This document shows positions 1 through 11,900 of a stretch of DNA of 64,000 nucleotides, piece after piece. Origin of the DNA: Haliclona indistincta (Eukaryota; Porifera; Demospongiae; Haplosclerida; Chalinidae); contig OZ024789.1 of assembly GCA_964017065.1 (NCBI GenBank), positions 11,660,914-11,724,913 on the forward strand. Direction: 5' to 3'. A program made the position numbers and the translations under genes. Within the stretch, counting starts at the first letter, position 1. Each line of letters opens with the position of its first letter. The notes beneath the pieces are model-generated. The model was not told where the DNA came from. It saw nothing but the letters and a program-made list of their open reading frames with translations, and did no database searches.

Positions 1-1597
1 ACTGAGGATTTCGATGATTTGGTGGAAGAGGAAGAAGAGAAAATCGGCTACAAGAAATCATGCAAGCAAGCGATTCGATCTGCTACTGTTGACGTACATG
101 AGTCGATGATCAAGACCCTTGCTGATGCAAAGATGAGAGAGATTGAGGAGGCGCAGGAGCGTGGAGAAGACATTCAGCCTATTCTGGATGGTTTGGGGAT
201 ATCACAGAAGGAGAAAAAGAAGCGTAAAAAGAAGAGAAGAAAGAAGAAGAAGACCAAGCCGGAGGCTGAGGAAGAGGAGGAGGAAGAGAAAGATGTCGTC
301 TTAGACGAGCCGGAATCGATGCTCTGTAGTGATGATTGGAACAAGGCGATGAAACAAGTAGCGACAGTCATTGACAATCCGGTCACACTCAATAACGTCC
401 TCAAAGAGGCCGTAATTGACGATTTGAATTGTACTGATTCCGCACCCGCCTTGCCGCTTGAACCTAAGCTGGAACCCCCGATAGAGGAGATCGACTGCAC
501 GGCTCACGAACCAGTTGTGGCGGTGATGAGTGAAACTGTATCGATCCAAAGTCTCACGGAGAACATCGCTTCACTCTCTACTAATAAGTCCGATAGACGG
601 TTTGCCTCCACGATGAAAGCGGCTACCCAAACCCTGCCTCCGGAAATAGCTAACATGAATCTTGTCGACGACGGAGAGTCGACTCTAGTGATGGTGCTCG
701 GTAACTCGCACCTTGAGAACGACGCGGAGTACGCAGAGCTGTTGAAGAAGGGCTGCAGCGCTGTAGTGTCGTCAACGTCTGTCAATACGGAGGATCTCGA
801 AGAGCTCTTGAAGACGACTAGCTCTTACGAAGAGTTAGCTGAAGCAGTCGAGAGGAAAGGCGTTTCGCAGTCTATCGTGATGAACGTGCCGCCAAAACCT
901 GACGCGGAACTGCCGGGAAAGAAGCTTCACACGTGTGGTTACTGTGGAGTTAAAGAAGAGGTAGTAAAATCTTTCAAGAGATGTCAAAGGTGAGTGAGCC
1001 CTGAGTTTTTCTTTATTTATCATTCCTGAGTTTTTCTTTATTTATCAATCCTGAGTTTATTTATCATTCCTGAGTTTTTCTTTATTTATCATTCCTGATT
1101 TATCATTCCTTAGGTGCAGAGGAAAGCCTGACCCCAAGTACTACTGCAGCAAGAAGTGTCAAAGTAAGAAAATAGGTCTAGCTGTATGCTGTCATTTATT
1201 TTGACAGCTGTTTGCTGATGCAAATACTTCTTGTACACATGGGACTTGCTCACACAGCTATGATGACAAACAGACTCAAAGCTTAAATCATGCTAGTACC
1301 ATCATGTGTGCAATTTTTGTCAAAATTAATGTCATGGTTATGATGCAAAATAACTACTTCACACAAATATATTTTACATTTTTTCTTTCTCCTTCCTTCT
1401 GTTTCTTTCTCTTGTTTGATCCTTCCTTCATTCTCTTGATCTCTCTCTCACTCTCTCCCTCACTCTCTCTTCTCTCCCTCTCTCTCTCTCCCTCTCTCTC
1501 TTCTCTCCCTCCCTCTCTCTCTCTCCCTCCCTCCCTCTCTCCTCTCACAGCTGAGGACTGGAAGACAGGACACAAGCTTATTCACAGTGAAGGCTAA
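1..1597 (+). CDS. MYND-type zinc finger protein, 3' part of gene
   Basis: Three exons are visible: 1..989, 1114..1163 and 1551..1597. The reading frame is open to the left edge, so the 5' end lies outside the window. Joined in phase they give about 361 residues. The long first exon encodes an acidic and Lys-rich linker (a run of Lys/Arg near residues 70-80 followed by Glu) and a region with no domain I recognise. The C-terminus, split over the three exons, is a MYND finger: C-x2-C near residue 314, then C-x2-C, Y-C-x3-C and H-x3-H, ending six residues after the last His. MYND fingers usually bind short proline-rich peptides of partner proteins. A C-terminal MYND is seen in several scaffold and co-repressor proteins; I cannot say which family this is. 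The last intron ends in a CT/CCCT microsatellite abutting the acceptor. The gene is tail-to-tail with CADPS, 204 bp away. Confidence 0.8.
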
Positions 1598-1801
1598 CCA
1601 CCATCTAAAGATAAGGACCAAACTCGACACTCCATAAATCAAACGCTCATTTATTATTATTTAAATTTCATTTTTTGTATGTTTATGTACAAAGTGATTA
1701 AAAATGCATTGAACAGTCTAAAATTTGGTGTCTACCTAGCACAATTTTGTATAATGGGATAAAAATTGAGGGGCATAGTGCTGTTGATTGTTGTGTTAGT
1801 T

Positions 1802-4800
1802 TCAATCTGCTCTGAGTGAAGACATGACAGCTTTTGAGTGCTCTTTTCTCAGACGGTCTTCTATATTGCTGTGGTTCTGTGTGTTCAGGTGAGCAAGAGG
1901 GATATCGACTTCATGAAGATGACCACGAATGCGCTACAGGAAGAAAAATGATCGTTTCAAAATCATAATTGCAATGAGGAAAGTGGGTTTACAGTTTGTC
2001 ATAAGGTAAAAATATTCTGTAATGCACACAATGTACGAGAAAAAAAAAACAAAAAAAGACTCCCATGCGGGGAATCGAACCCCGGCCACGGCGGTGAGAG
2101 CGCCGGATCCTAACCACTAGACCACATGGGACTGCCATACCAAAGAGCGGTAATTTCATTATCTCATACCTGCACAATATCTTCAATGGTCTGCTGTTGC
2201 GACTGATGCAGAGAGAGCTCTGGTCTGTCCGCCAGCCAAACGTCGATAAGATGCAACTGGGAGTCATACCACGTCTGAGAGAAGGGAGAAACAGCTGCAT
2301 GTAGATAGAGTACAGGTGTACTCACATACCAGTACAAAATTGCTGAAGCCAGCTGTCACCATAGTGCCTGAGAGATGATTCAGATTGTTCTCAACAAACT
2401 TGCAGTATCCACTAGCAGATACAGACCCTGGTAACTATAGCAACAAGAGAAAACCATACTGTAAACACTAGCTGTGCAGATAAAATAGAGTAAACAATTG
2501 AACGTACTACGACTGCTAGGTAAAGCACACACACACACACACGCACACGCACACACACACACACACACATCATTTTAGGGTTTAAACATTTTTTGCAAAT
2601 CGATCAGCTTTAGAAACTCACAACTTTCTTGAAGAAGGACATGAATGAGACAGTCGGGTCGAACTTGGTGAGGTTGTCCAGGATAGCAACGAGAGGATCT
2701 GTGAGCTGAGAGTGGAGAGTGGAGAGGGTAGGAGGGGATGGTAAGGAGAGGGTAGGAGGGGATGGTAAGGAGAGGGAAGGAGGGGATGGTGAGGAGAGGG
2801 AAGGAGGGGATGGTGAGGAGAGGGAAGGAGGGGATGGTGAGGAGAGGGAAGGAGGGGATGGTGAGGAGATGGAAGGAGGGGATGGTGAGGAGAGGGATGG
2901 TGAGGAGAGGGGAGGAGGGGTGGTGAGGAGAGGGAAGGAGGGGATGGTGAGGATGGTGAGGAGAGGGAAGGAGGGGATGGTGAGGAGAGGGAAGGAGGGG
3001 ATGGTGAGGAGAGGGAAGGAGGGGATGGTGAGGAGAGGGAAGGAGGGGATGGTGAGGAGAGGGGATGGTGAGGAGAGGGGATGGTGAGGAGAGGGGATGG
3101 TGAGGAGAGGGGATGGTGAGGAGAGGGAAGGAGGGGATGGTGAGGAGAGGGAAGGAGGGGATGGTGAGGAGAGGGAAGGAGGGGATGGTGAGGAGAGGGA
3201 AGGAGGGAATGGTGAGGAGAGGGAAGGAGATGGTGCTGGTGTACCTTAGTGATGACCATAGTGAACACCTCATCAACGACAGCTTGTAGTGAAGATAAGA
3301 TATTTGCTGTTTCACTCTAAAGCAGATGGTAAGAAACATTAACAGCGAACACACAACAGAACTAGTAACGTAATCTTTGCGCATGCGCAGAGGGTCAACA
3401 ATATGACAAGGCCTCGTTCACAATGACTTATTTATGTGACTTGACTTCTTTATGTTATAAAGTCAAACACGTGCTAAAGCGTAAGAAATGATGGTTTGCT
3501 ATCTATAGAGAACAGCAGCTAAGCATGTTATTACTAATGGTGGCGCTTACATCAACTGATGCGTTAGAAGCAATACCACTGAATGGAGAAATCTGTAGAG
3601 GGAGGAAGGGAGGGAGGGAGGGAAAGAGGGGAGAGGGAGGGAGGGAAAGAGGGGAGAGGGAGGGAGGGAAAGAGGGGAGAGGGAGGGAGGGAGGGAGAGA
3701 GGGAGAGAGGGAGGGAGGGAGAGAGAGAGAGAGAGAGAGGACATTTGAAGCAAGATGACAGCAATATCAGTCAGCTACCTGTATGCTGAGGTATATAACA
3801 GTATTGATCATAGTGACTAGTGACTTGGGTAGCAGTGATGTGAGAGAGAGCTGTAGAGAGCTGGTTGACTGATCACACTGTAGCTTAGTCCTGAGAACAG
3901 TTGAAACAACAGTAAGTAGAATGTGAGCAACAAAAGTATTGCTAACATTTTCACTGCATCCACGAATCTTGCGATGCACATCTCTTGTACCATCTCAACT
4001 AGCCGTGCTGCAAACAGCTCCTCGGGCCAATGCAGCTCTTCGACGAACATTTTGACTGACTGAAGAGCATCTATACACCCTTGCATGGCGGTACAACACT
4101 CCCTGAGAGAGTGATGGAGTTAGTGTGAGAGGTGAGTAAGGGAGGTGAGTGAGTGAGTGAGTGGGTGAGTGAGAGTGAGTGAGTGAATGAGTGGGTGAGT
4201 GGGTGAGTGAGAGTGAGTGAATGAGTGGGTGAGTGAGAGAGTGAGTGAGTGAATGAGTGGGTGAGTGAATGAGTGAGTGAGTGAGTGAGTGAGTGAGAGT
4301 GAGTGAGTGAGTGAGTGAGTGAGTGAGTGAGTGAGTGAGTGAGTGAGTGAGTGAGTGAGTGAGTGAATGAGTGAGTGAGTGAGTGAGTGAATGAGTGGGT
4401 GAGTGAGAGAGTGAGTGAATGAGTGGGTGAGTGAGTGAGTGAGTGAGTGAGTGAGTGAGTGAGTGAGTGAGTGAGTGAGTGAGTGAGTGAGTGAGTGAAT
4501 GAGTGAGTGAGTGAGTGAGTGAGTGAATGAGTGGGTGAGTGAGAGAGTGAGTGAATGAGTGGGTGAGTGAGTGAGTGAGTGAGTGAGTGAGTGAGTGAGT
4601 GAGTGAGTGAGTGAGTGAGTGAGTGAGTGAGTGAGTAAGTGAATGAGTGAGTGAGTGAGTGAGTGAGTGGGTGAGTGAGTGAGTGAGTGAACAACACACT
4701 TGCAGGGAAGCCATGTCTCTATTGCAAAGCATCTCTGCAGGTCGTTGCTCATACTCTTGGAGAGCTGCTCGAGGTAGTTGTTCACCAGCGGCTGAAAGGC

Positions 4801-5905
4801 AACCAGGAGACTGAGATGAAACTTACCAAGATGGAGAGTAGCTGGAGAAGGTCGATAGACAAAATGAGAGCACAGTGCAATATTTTGAGAGAGGGAACTT
4901 ACGCTGAGAGCAGAAGTAAAGATTGAGGGAATGAAACATCTTAAGCAGTATGACAGTATCCTGATCATGAAGCATAGTCTCATGAAGATCGACGAGGAAG
5001 AATGACCAGAAAGCATCAATATGAGCTATGAATGCTTGAGGGAACTGAGTAAAATCCTGCAATGATAGGGCAAGTGTGGTGGGTGGAGCTAGTTATGAAT
5101 AGGTGTGGTTAGTTATTAGTCTCACCTCTTGGTAAAAGCCGTGTAGTTCGTACATGAAGTCGATGCAGAGTTGACTCAGGAGACAGAGCTGATGAGCAGA
5201 CAGACATGCTACAAAAATTTAATAATAGTGAGTGAGTGGGTGAGTGAGTGTGTGAGTGAGTGAGAGAGCGAGTGAGTGGGTGAGTGAGTGTGTGAGTGAG
5301 TGAATGAGTGAGTGAATGGGTGAGTGAGTGAGCGAGTGAGTGAATGAGTGAGTGAATGAGTGAGTGAGTGAGCGAGTGAGTGGGTGAGTGAACGAGTGAG
5401 TGAGTGGGTGAGTGAGTGAGTGAGTGAATGAGTGAGTGTGAGTATGATATAAAAGACATACTAGCAAGCACAAGCTGTGCTGCAGAATAAACCCATTGAA
5501 TGTTAATACTGGTGCATTGCTAGGTGCTGCTTGAAAAAAGCGCTCTTTATTAGATGCATCGCTTTTTTGAAATATAAGCTAGGGCATACACCTGATAATG
5601 GACCAGTACTGTATGGTCACTACAAGACATGCTCTCTTTACCTTTATCACATCTGTCATCCACCATCTCCTCTCCTTCTTGCTCATCGATGAGTTGTTGG
5701 TAGACTTGCTTGTAGTTAGTGAGAGCTGCTCTCTCCATGACCTGGATGAGCTGACGAGAGGGCAGTACCTCAGAGTGAAGGGATGAGGGGGTGGAGCAAC
5801 AAGATGAGTTGATACCACCCTTCACATTGACCTCACACACCTGAGGAGGGAGAGAGAGAGGGAGGGAGGGAGGGAGGGAGGGAGGGAGGGAGGGAGGGAG
5901 GGAGG

Positions 5906-5978
<73 letters not shown>

Positions 5979-8900
5979 TAGTAACAAACGTTGGACAAGC
6001 AAAAGATATTCATTCATGCACAAATGTATTCGATAAAGGATGATCAGAGACTGAACACACACATATTAGTGCATGAAGGTGACTCTCTATGCTTCTTCAT
6101 CATTGCAAGAAGACAGGAATCAGAAACACACAAACACAGACTAACCAAAGTGAAGAGCTTCATTGTCACTTTCAAGTCGTTCTTGGGACATGAAAATGGA
6201 AAGCAATATCTGAAATTTTCTAGTTTCTCCAACAGCAGCATCTCCAGCTGTTGACAGAGCTCGATCCACTGAGAGCGCTCCTGAGGGGTAGCTACCTCGA
6301 GTCTCTCAGCTGGTCTGAAGAGGAGGACAGGTATTACACATATGTAAAGGCGATGATACACTAGGCAACTTTGTTGCCTGCAACAATGTTGCGCGCAACA
6401 TTGTTGCCTGGAATAGAACGGCGTTCTATTCGCGCAACAAAGTTGCTTCGAATTCGCATGACACACTACGCAATTTTGTTGCTGGAAACAGTGCAAAACA
6501 ACAAAGTGGCAACAGTGCAAAACAACTTTGGTTGTTGTTTTGCACCTCCTCCTTTGTTGTTTTGCATCCAGAAGAATGGGAGAAAGTAGTTTGTGCTTTG
6601 TTTACTAATGTTAAGCTCTATGATGGAGGCACACTGCATCCTGCAGTTGTCCAAAGTAAACAGATTCAGTCAATCCTAAGAAATTTTAGACAGCTACAAG
6701 GACGTTCCAATTTTTGGTTTTATAACCCTAGTTTGACGGCTTTATACGAAATGAACCCTGAAGGCGTGATTGTGGGAGTGTTTTTTAATGATGATACGAA
6801 GCATGCTGAGGAGAACTTTTTGGAAAGCCTGAAAAAGCGTCCGCGCTCAGTGCATAGCATTGGATTGAACTACTCTCCATGTACTATTCCAGATCACGAT
6901 TGTACAACGAAGATAGGGATGAAGTTCAAAGATACGAAAAAACCTGAGATACACTTCAGTCAGGTTTATACAAACGAGGGGAAAATAGATGAAGAAGGCA
7001 TCAAGCTTCTCATAAGGAATGGTTTTATAGTGAAATTTTTGGATACAAAACCGATATTTCAATACTTGCTAAGACAAGTTCCTAATGGTGAACTAGGGGA
7101 GGCATTAACGTCAACCGCTTTCCTTCGCCTTCAGTGTGACAAGTATATTCAAGAAATTTGCGAAGAGTATCACTTGGCAAACGTAATAGCAAAAGCAAAA
7201 TTGCTCACTGCGACAAGCAAGAAAAAAGGATCTGCCAAAGAACAGAAAGAAACTGGTCAAGACAAAAAAGTTCGTCAAAGCAAAACTGCCCAGAAAAACT
7301 GAACAAGAAATATCAGTGTTTATCTCATAATCCAGATAGTGACCTTAAATAGTTTACCAAACACTGCAATTATAGCATGTTCAGTTTAGCACTTTTGCAA
7401 TAATTATAATTATTACAGTATTTGTTTATTCTCTACTTATACACCATATGCATATATTATATCACGGCACGCAGACGGCAAGTTGGTTATACAGGCCCGT
7501 TGAGCGTTAGATGTTCCTTCTCGTCGTCGTGGGCTCCTGCGAGTGTTGCCTCTTCCTACTTACTTCAATAGAGGAAATCTGATCTGAAAATGGCTACTGC
7601 AACCAGCAGCACTCCTACAGATGCTCATAAGCTTACTCAAGAAGAATGGGAGAAAGCAGTTTGTGCTTTGTTTACTAATGTTAAGCTCTATGATGGAGGC
7701 ACACTGCATCCTGCAGTTGTCCAAAGTAAACAAATTCAGTCAATCCTAAGAAATTTTGGACAGCTACAAGGACGTTCCAATTTTTGGTTTTATAACCCTA
7801 GTTTGACGGCTTTATACGAAATGAACCCTGAAGGCGTGATTGTGGGAGTGTTTTTTAATGATGATACGAAGCATGCTGAGGAGAACTTTTTGGAAAGCCT
7901 GAAAAAGCGTCCGCGCTCAGTGCATAGCATTGGATTGAACTACTCACCTTGTACTGTTGAAGGTCACAATTGTGCAGAGAAGATTGTAGGGATGAAGTAC
8001 GAAGGCACGAAAAAACCTGAGATACACTTCAGTCAGGTTTATACAAAAGAGGGGAAAAAAGATGAAGAAGGCATCAAGCTTCTCATAAGGAATGATTTTG
8101 AATTGAAAGTTTTGGATACAAAACCGATATTTCAATACTTGCTAAAACAAGCTCCTAATGGTGAACTAGGGGAGGCATATAAATCAACCGCTTTCCTTCG
8201 CCTTCAGCGTGACAAGCATATTCAAGAAATTTGCGAAGAGTATCACTTGGCAAACGTAATAGCAAAAGCAAAATTGCTCACTCCGACAAGCAAGAAAAAA
8301 GGATCTGCCAAAGAACAGAAAGAAACTGGTCAAGACAAAAAAGTTCGTCAAAGAAAAACTGCCCAGAAATAATGAACAAGAAGTATCACTTTCAGTAATG
8401 CTTATCTCATAATCCAGATGATGTGTAGAATGCTGACTGTCACACTATTCCTCTATTTTAAACCCTGCTTGTATTGTACCCTTAGTCTTCTTACTCTTAT
8501 ATTCTGCTGTTGTTGAATTATTAATAATATTTTAGTTAACACTGCTCCGCTAAGATACTATACAGCTTTCAATAGTGTTTATCTCATAATCTAGATAGTG
8601 ACCTTACATAGTTTACCAAACACTGCTATTATAGCATGTTCAGTTTAGCACTTTTGCAATATAATTATTACAGTATTTGTTTATTCTCTACTTATACACC
8701 ATATGCATATATTATATCACGGCACGCAGACGGCACGAGTGCTATATTGGATTTATATGACCGAGCCCGAGGTCATATTGTATTATATAACATAGTAGTG
8801 AGGTATATATCCAGTATATGGAACCCGAGGGTGTGTCCGAGGAGGTGATATAGCCCGAGGCGAAGCCGAGGGCTATATCACCTCCGAGGACACACCCGAG

Positions 8901-11900
8901 GGTTCCATATACTGGATATATACCGCACTACTATGCTATATGAGATATATTTCAAATTGCTGATGTTATTCCTTATGCGCATCGTTGCCGCCATTTTGAT
9001 TTTTACTGCACATGCTCAGTAGATTATCACGTGATAAAGCACATGTGTGCATGCAGATATTGCTGGTCAAGTTGGTGTTCTTGGTAGCTACTCGAATCTT
9101 GTTCAATCTGCGTTTTTCTATGGAGAAAGAAGAGCAATTGCCCCCTACGAAGAAGAAGAGGCTTTGTATTTCAGTATCTAAAAGAAAGAAGGAGATAGAA
9201 GCGTTAGAAGAGTGCGGTTTCAAAAAAGCCAAGGTTTGAAAGTGGAACCCAGTGGACACTTGAGTTCATCAGGCGTTAGATCGTATGAGCGCACCTATTT
9301 GGCTCAGAAGCAGGCACTATGAGCGCACTTCTGGCTCAGAAGCAGGCACTTTCTGATACCTTGTCGACAACTGCTTCAAGCACAGAATCTGTTGAACACA
9401 AGACAGCAGGTGTTCTAAGTGAAAGGCAACCAATTATTGCGAAGACTATAGAGAACCCAAAAGTGAAGAAATTTCTGAAACTAATGGCAAAGAAAATGAT
9501 CCTACTAGCTTAATGAAGCATAATAACTTTCAGAAAGTGGATGCATGTAGTTTGATTTTAGCTCTAACTCTCTCGTCTTTTGTGTCATTTTGAGATTATT
9601 GAATTTCGACTATTTATTATTATTAATCATGGGAGGTATATATCAAATTATATAAACCTCTAAGAGAGGTCTATATCCAGTATATAGAACCTACCACATC
9701 AAAGGGATGACATCAGCATTATGACATATAAATCAATATTGCACGAGTGCACGTGATAATAACGAATTTATCTCTTAACCCTTTAATTACTAAATTATCC
9801 AGCTGAATTTTTAACCTCGTAAATGCTGACCACTTCTCTCGTGAATATCTCGTGTGTCTTTTGTGCTACTGGTCTCAAATTTGCGTCCTTTTACGCCAGT
9901 GAGTAGCCGCAATTGCCCACACTCAAGTCGGTCAATATGCCCCTCCCACTTCGAAAGTGAAGCCGATAAAGTGCAACGACCTCGTCAAATTTTGCTCAAA
10001 GTTAGTACTTTGGGGCTGGCTGCTGAAAAGTACACACAAATAGCAGTGGTTTTGGTGAGTGCAAAATGTAGCCCAGATCATAGAGAATGCACAAAAATGT
10101 GTTTGTGAGCACTGTGAAGCCATAAAAATGTCCAAATTTTCTTGGCGGCCGTTTTGTTTTTCCTGAAATGTTGTGAAATTTGCACTGAAGCCATAGAAAT
10201 GCCATCGCCATAACGTTTAGCACACGGGGGGGCGCCAAAAACCAGTCAGTTTTTTGCGGTTATTTGTATTCTTCAATTTGGCTTAATTTTGGGATATTTT
10301 AACACTTTTTGAGAAATTAAGTTATGGTGTCTGAAGTATGTATGTTGCCAAAAGGCAACAATAGGGGTTAAAGGGTTAAGTAAGGCTTCAGTGGGATATA
10401 ATACTTATTGTGCTGAAACTTTCATCACACTAGTTGGATTCTGTGGTATTGTTCAAATTCGAATTTTTTTTGCTAGTAAGTAGCAGCACTTGCCCATTCC
10501 CAGTCACTTTGAAATAGAAATTTGACATAACAAAGATATACATGTGTTAGCCCACAATCATTAGAGAGTTTTAGATACACGTTTATTTGCACTAACGGGC
10601 AATGTTGACGTCAGAAATTAGCACATGATCCACTGTTAACCTCAGCCTTGCGTTCAATTTTCCCGTTTACAACGGCTGGCACCTGGTTTTCCCGTATGGC
10701 TTTCAAAGACTTCTCGCTTCTCTCGTCTAGCTTTCCTGCACGTTAGTGACAAGCTAGCCTAAAGCCACATGCTTTAGGTTTCTGTTTTTGTGTGTTTTAA
10801 GTGTTTTCAAAATACTGTGCGCGCTACAGTGTTGTATATGTACACGACTAGATTGCCTTCTTGACGTGTACACAAGTTACAAGATAATTGGTGACGTTAC
10901 AGTACCAGCCATTGACATTCAGTTGACATTCAGCCGTGTGCCGTGAACGGCTAACTAACACTCTCCATTGCCTAGCAGCAGTGGTAATAACTTACTGTAA
11001 ACCAAGTTTGTAAAGTTAGTCTTAGCAAGGCAATTAAGAAGAGTGTCTAACCGCTGATACCCGTAGAAACACGTGACTACTGGAGTGAGGTCGCACGTGA
11101 GAACACATCATAGATTTTCTATAATAATTATTACATAGTACGTCATATTTCACCAATCGGATTGCTCTATCCGAGGGCATTAATGTAGGTTATTGACCGC
11201 GCGTGGCGTCTTCTATAGCAACAGACCGTTGCGTCTTTGCGAGTTTGAAAAATTCGCGATGTTATTGCGCTCACAGAGATGAACTATGTAATAAATCATT
11301 TATTGCCCTACACAACTCGGGCATTAACCGACATTAATGACCTCGGGAAAGTCGGTTGCCCTCGTACAGTCTCGGGCTGCGCCCTCGACCGTTACTCGGG
11401 CGACCGACTTTCCCGCGGTCATTAATGTCGGTTAATGCCCTCGCGTGAGGGCAATAACTAATACTTATTATCTGGACTATAAGTGGAGACCTCAGAAAGT
11501 TGAAGGATTGGAGTGGAGAAAGCAAAATTACAAGCTTGTTCATCATGTGAAACCTCACCAGAAGTCAGTTACTTTGTACACAGTGTTGCTAGGGGCATCA
11601 GAGGTTGCATACAACCTAAAACTCTAAAATTAAGCTAATTACCAAGTTTGCCTAATTTTTGTCATGTGTACACTTTAAATATGAATTTAGCTGTTTAATG
11701 AAATACATAAAACCTAGACAAGGTGTAATTCTAGGAGTAAAAAAGGAGTGTAAAATGTAAACAGAGTATCGGTGTAATTTTTATTTTGCATCTTGTACAA
11801 ACTTAGACAAAGTGTAATTCTTTAGGAATGCCTGAAAACATAATTGGAAAGAAAGGGCTCAATCCTGCACACACTGCATGCTTACAATCAGAAGTCATTA

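Noticed and set aside
1890..1951. Apparent plus-strand terminal exon (SKRDIDFMKMTTNALQ)
   Set aside because: It is antisense to the last CADPS exon (1802-1933), whose product and phase fit CAPS. The plus-strand frame has no partner exon.
3995..5473. Long Thr-His-Ser-Leu-Thr open frames (also at 24476-25948 and 18918-19447)
   Set aside because: They are translations of (TCAC)n microsatellites in introns between confirmed CADPS or CC2D2A exons.
6044..6520. 158-codon frame read as one protein (Cys/His/Gln-rich N-terminal half)
   Set aside because: Only 6146-6314 is a CADPS exon. The Cys/His/Gln-rich part comes from the palindromic GCAACA element and is not a zinc-binding domain.
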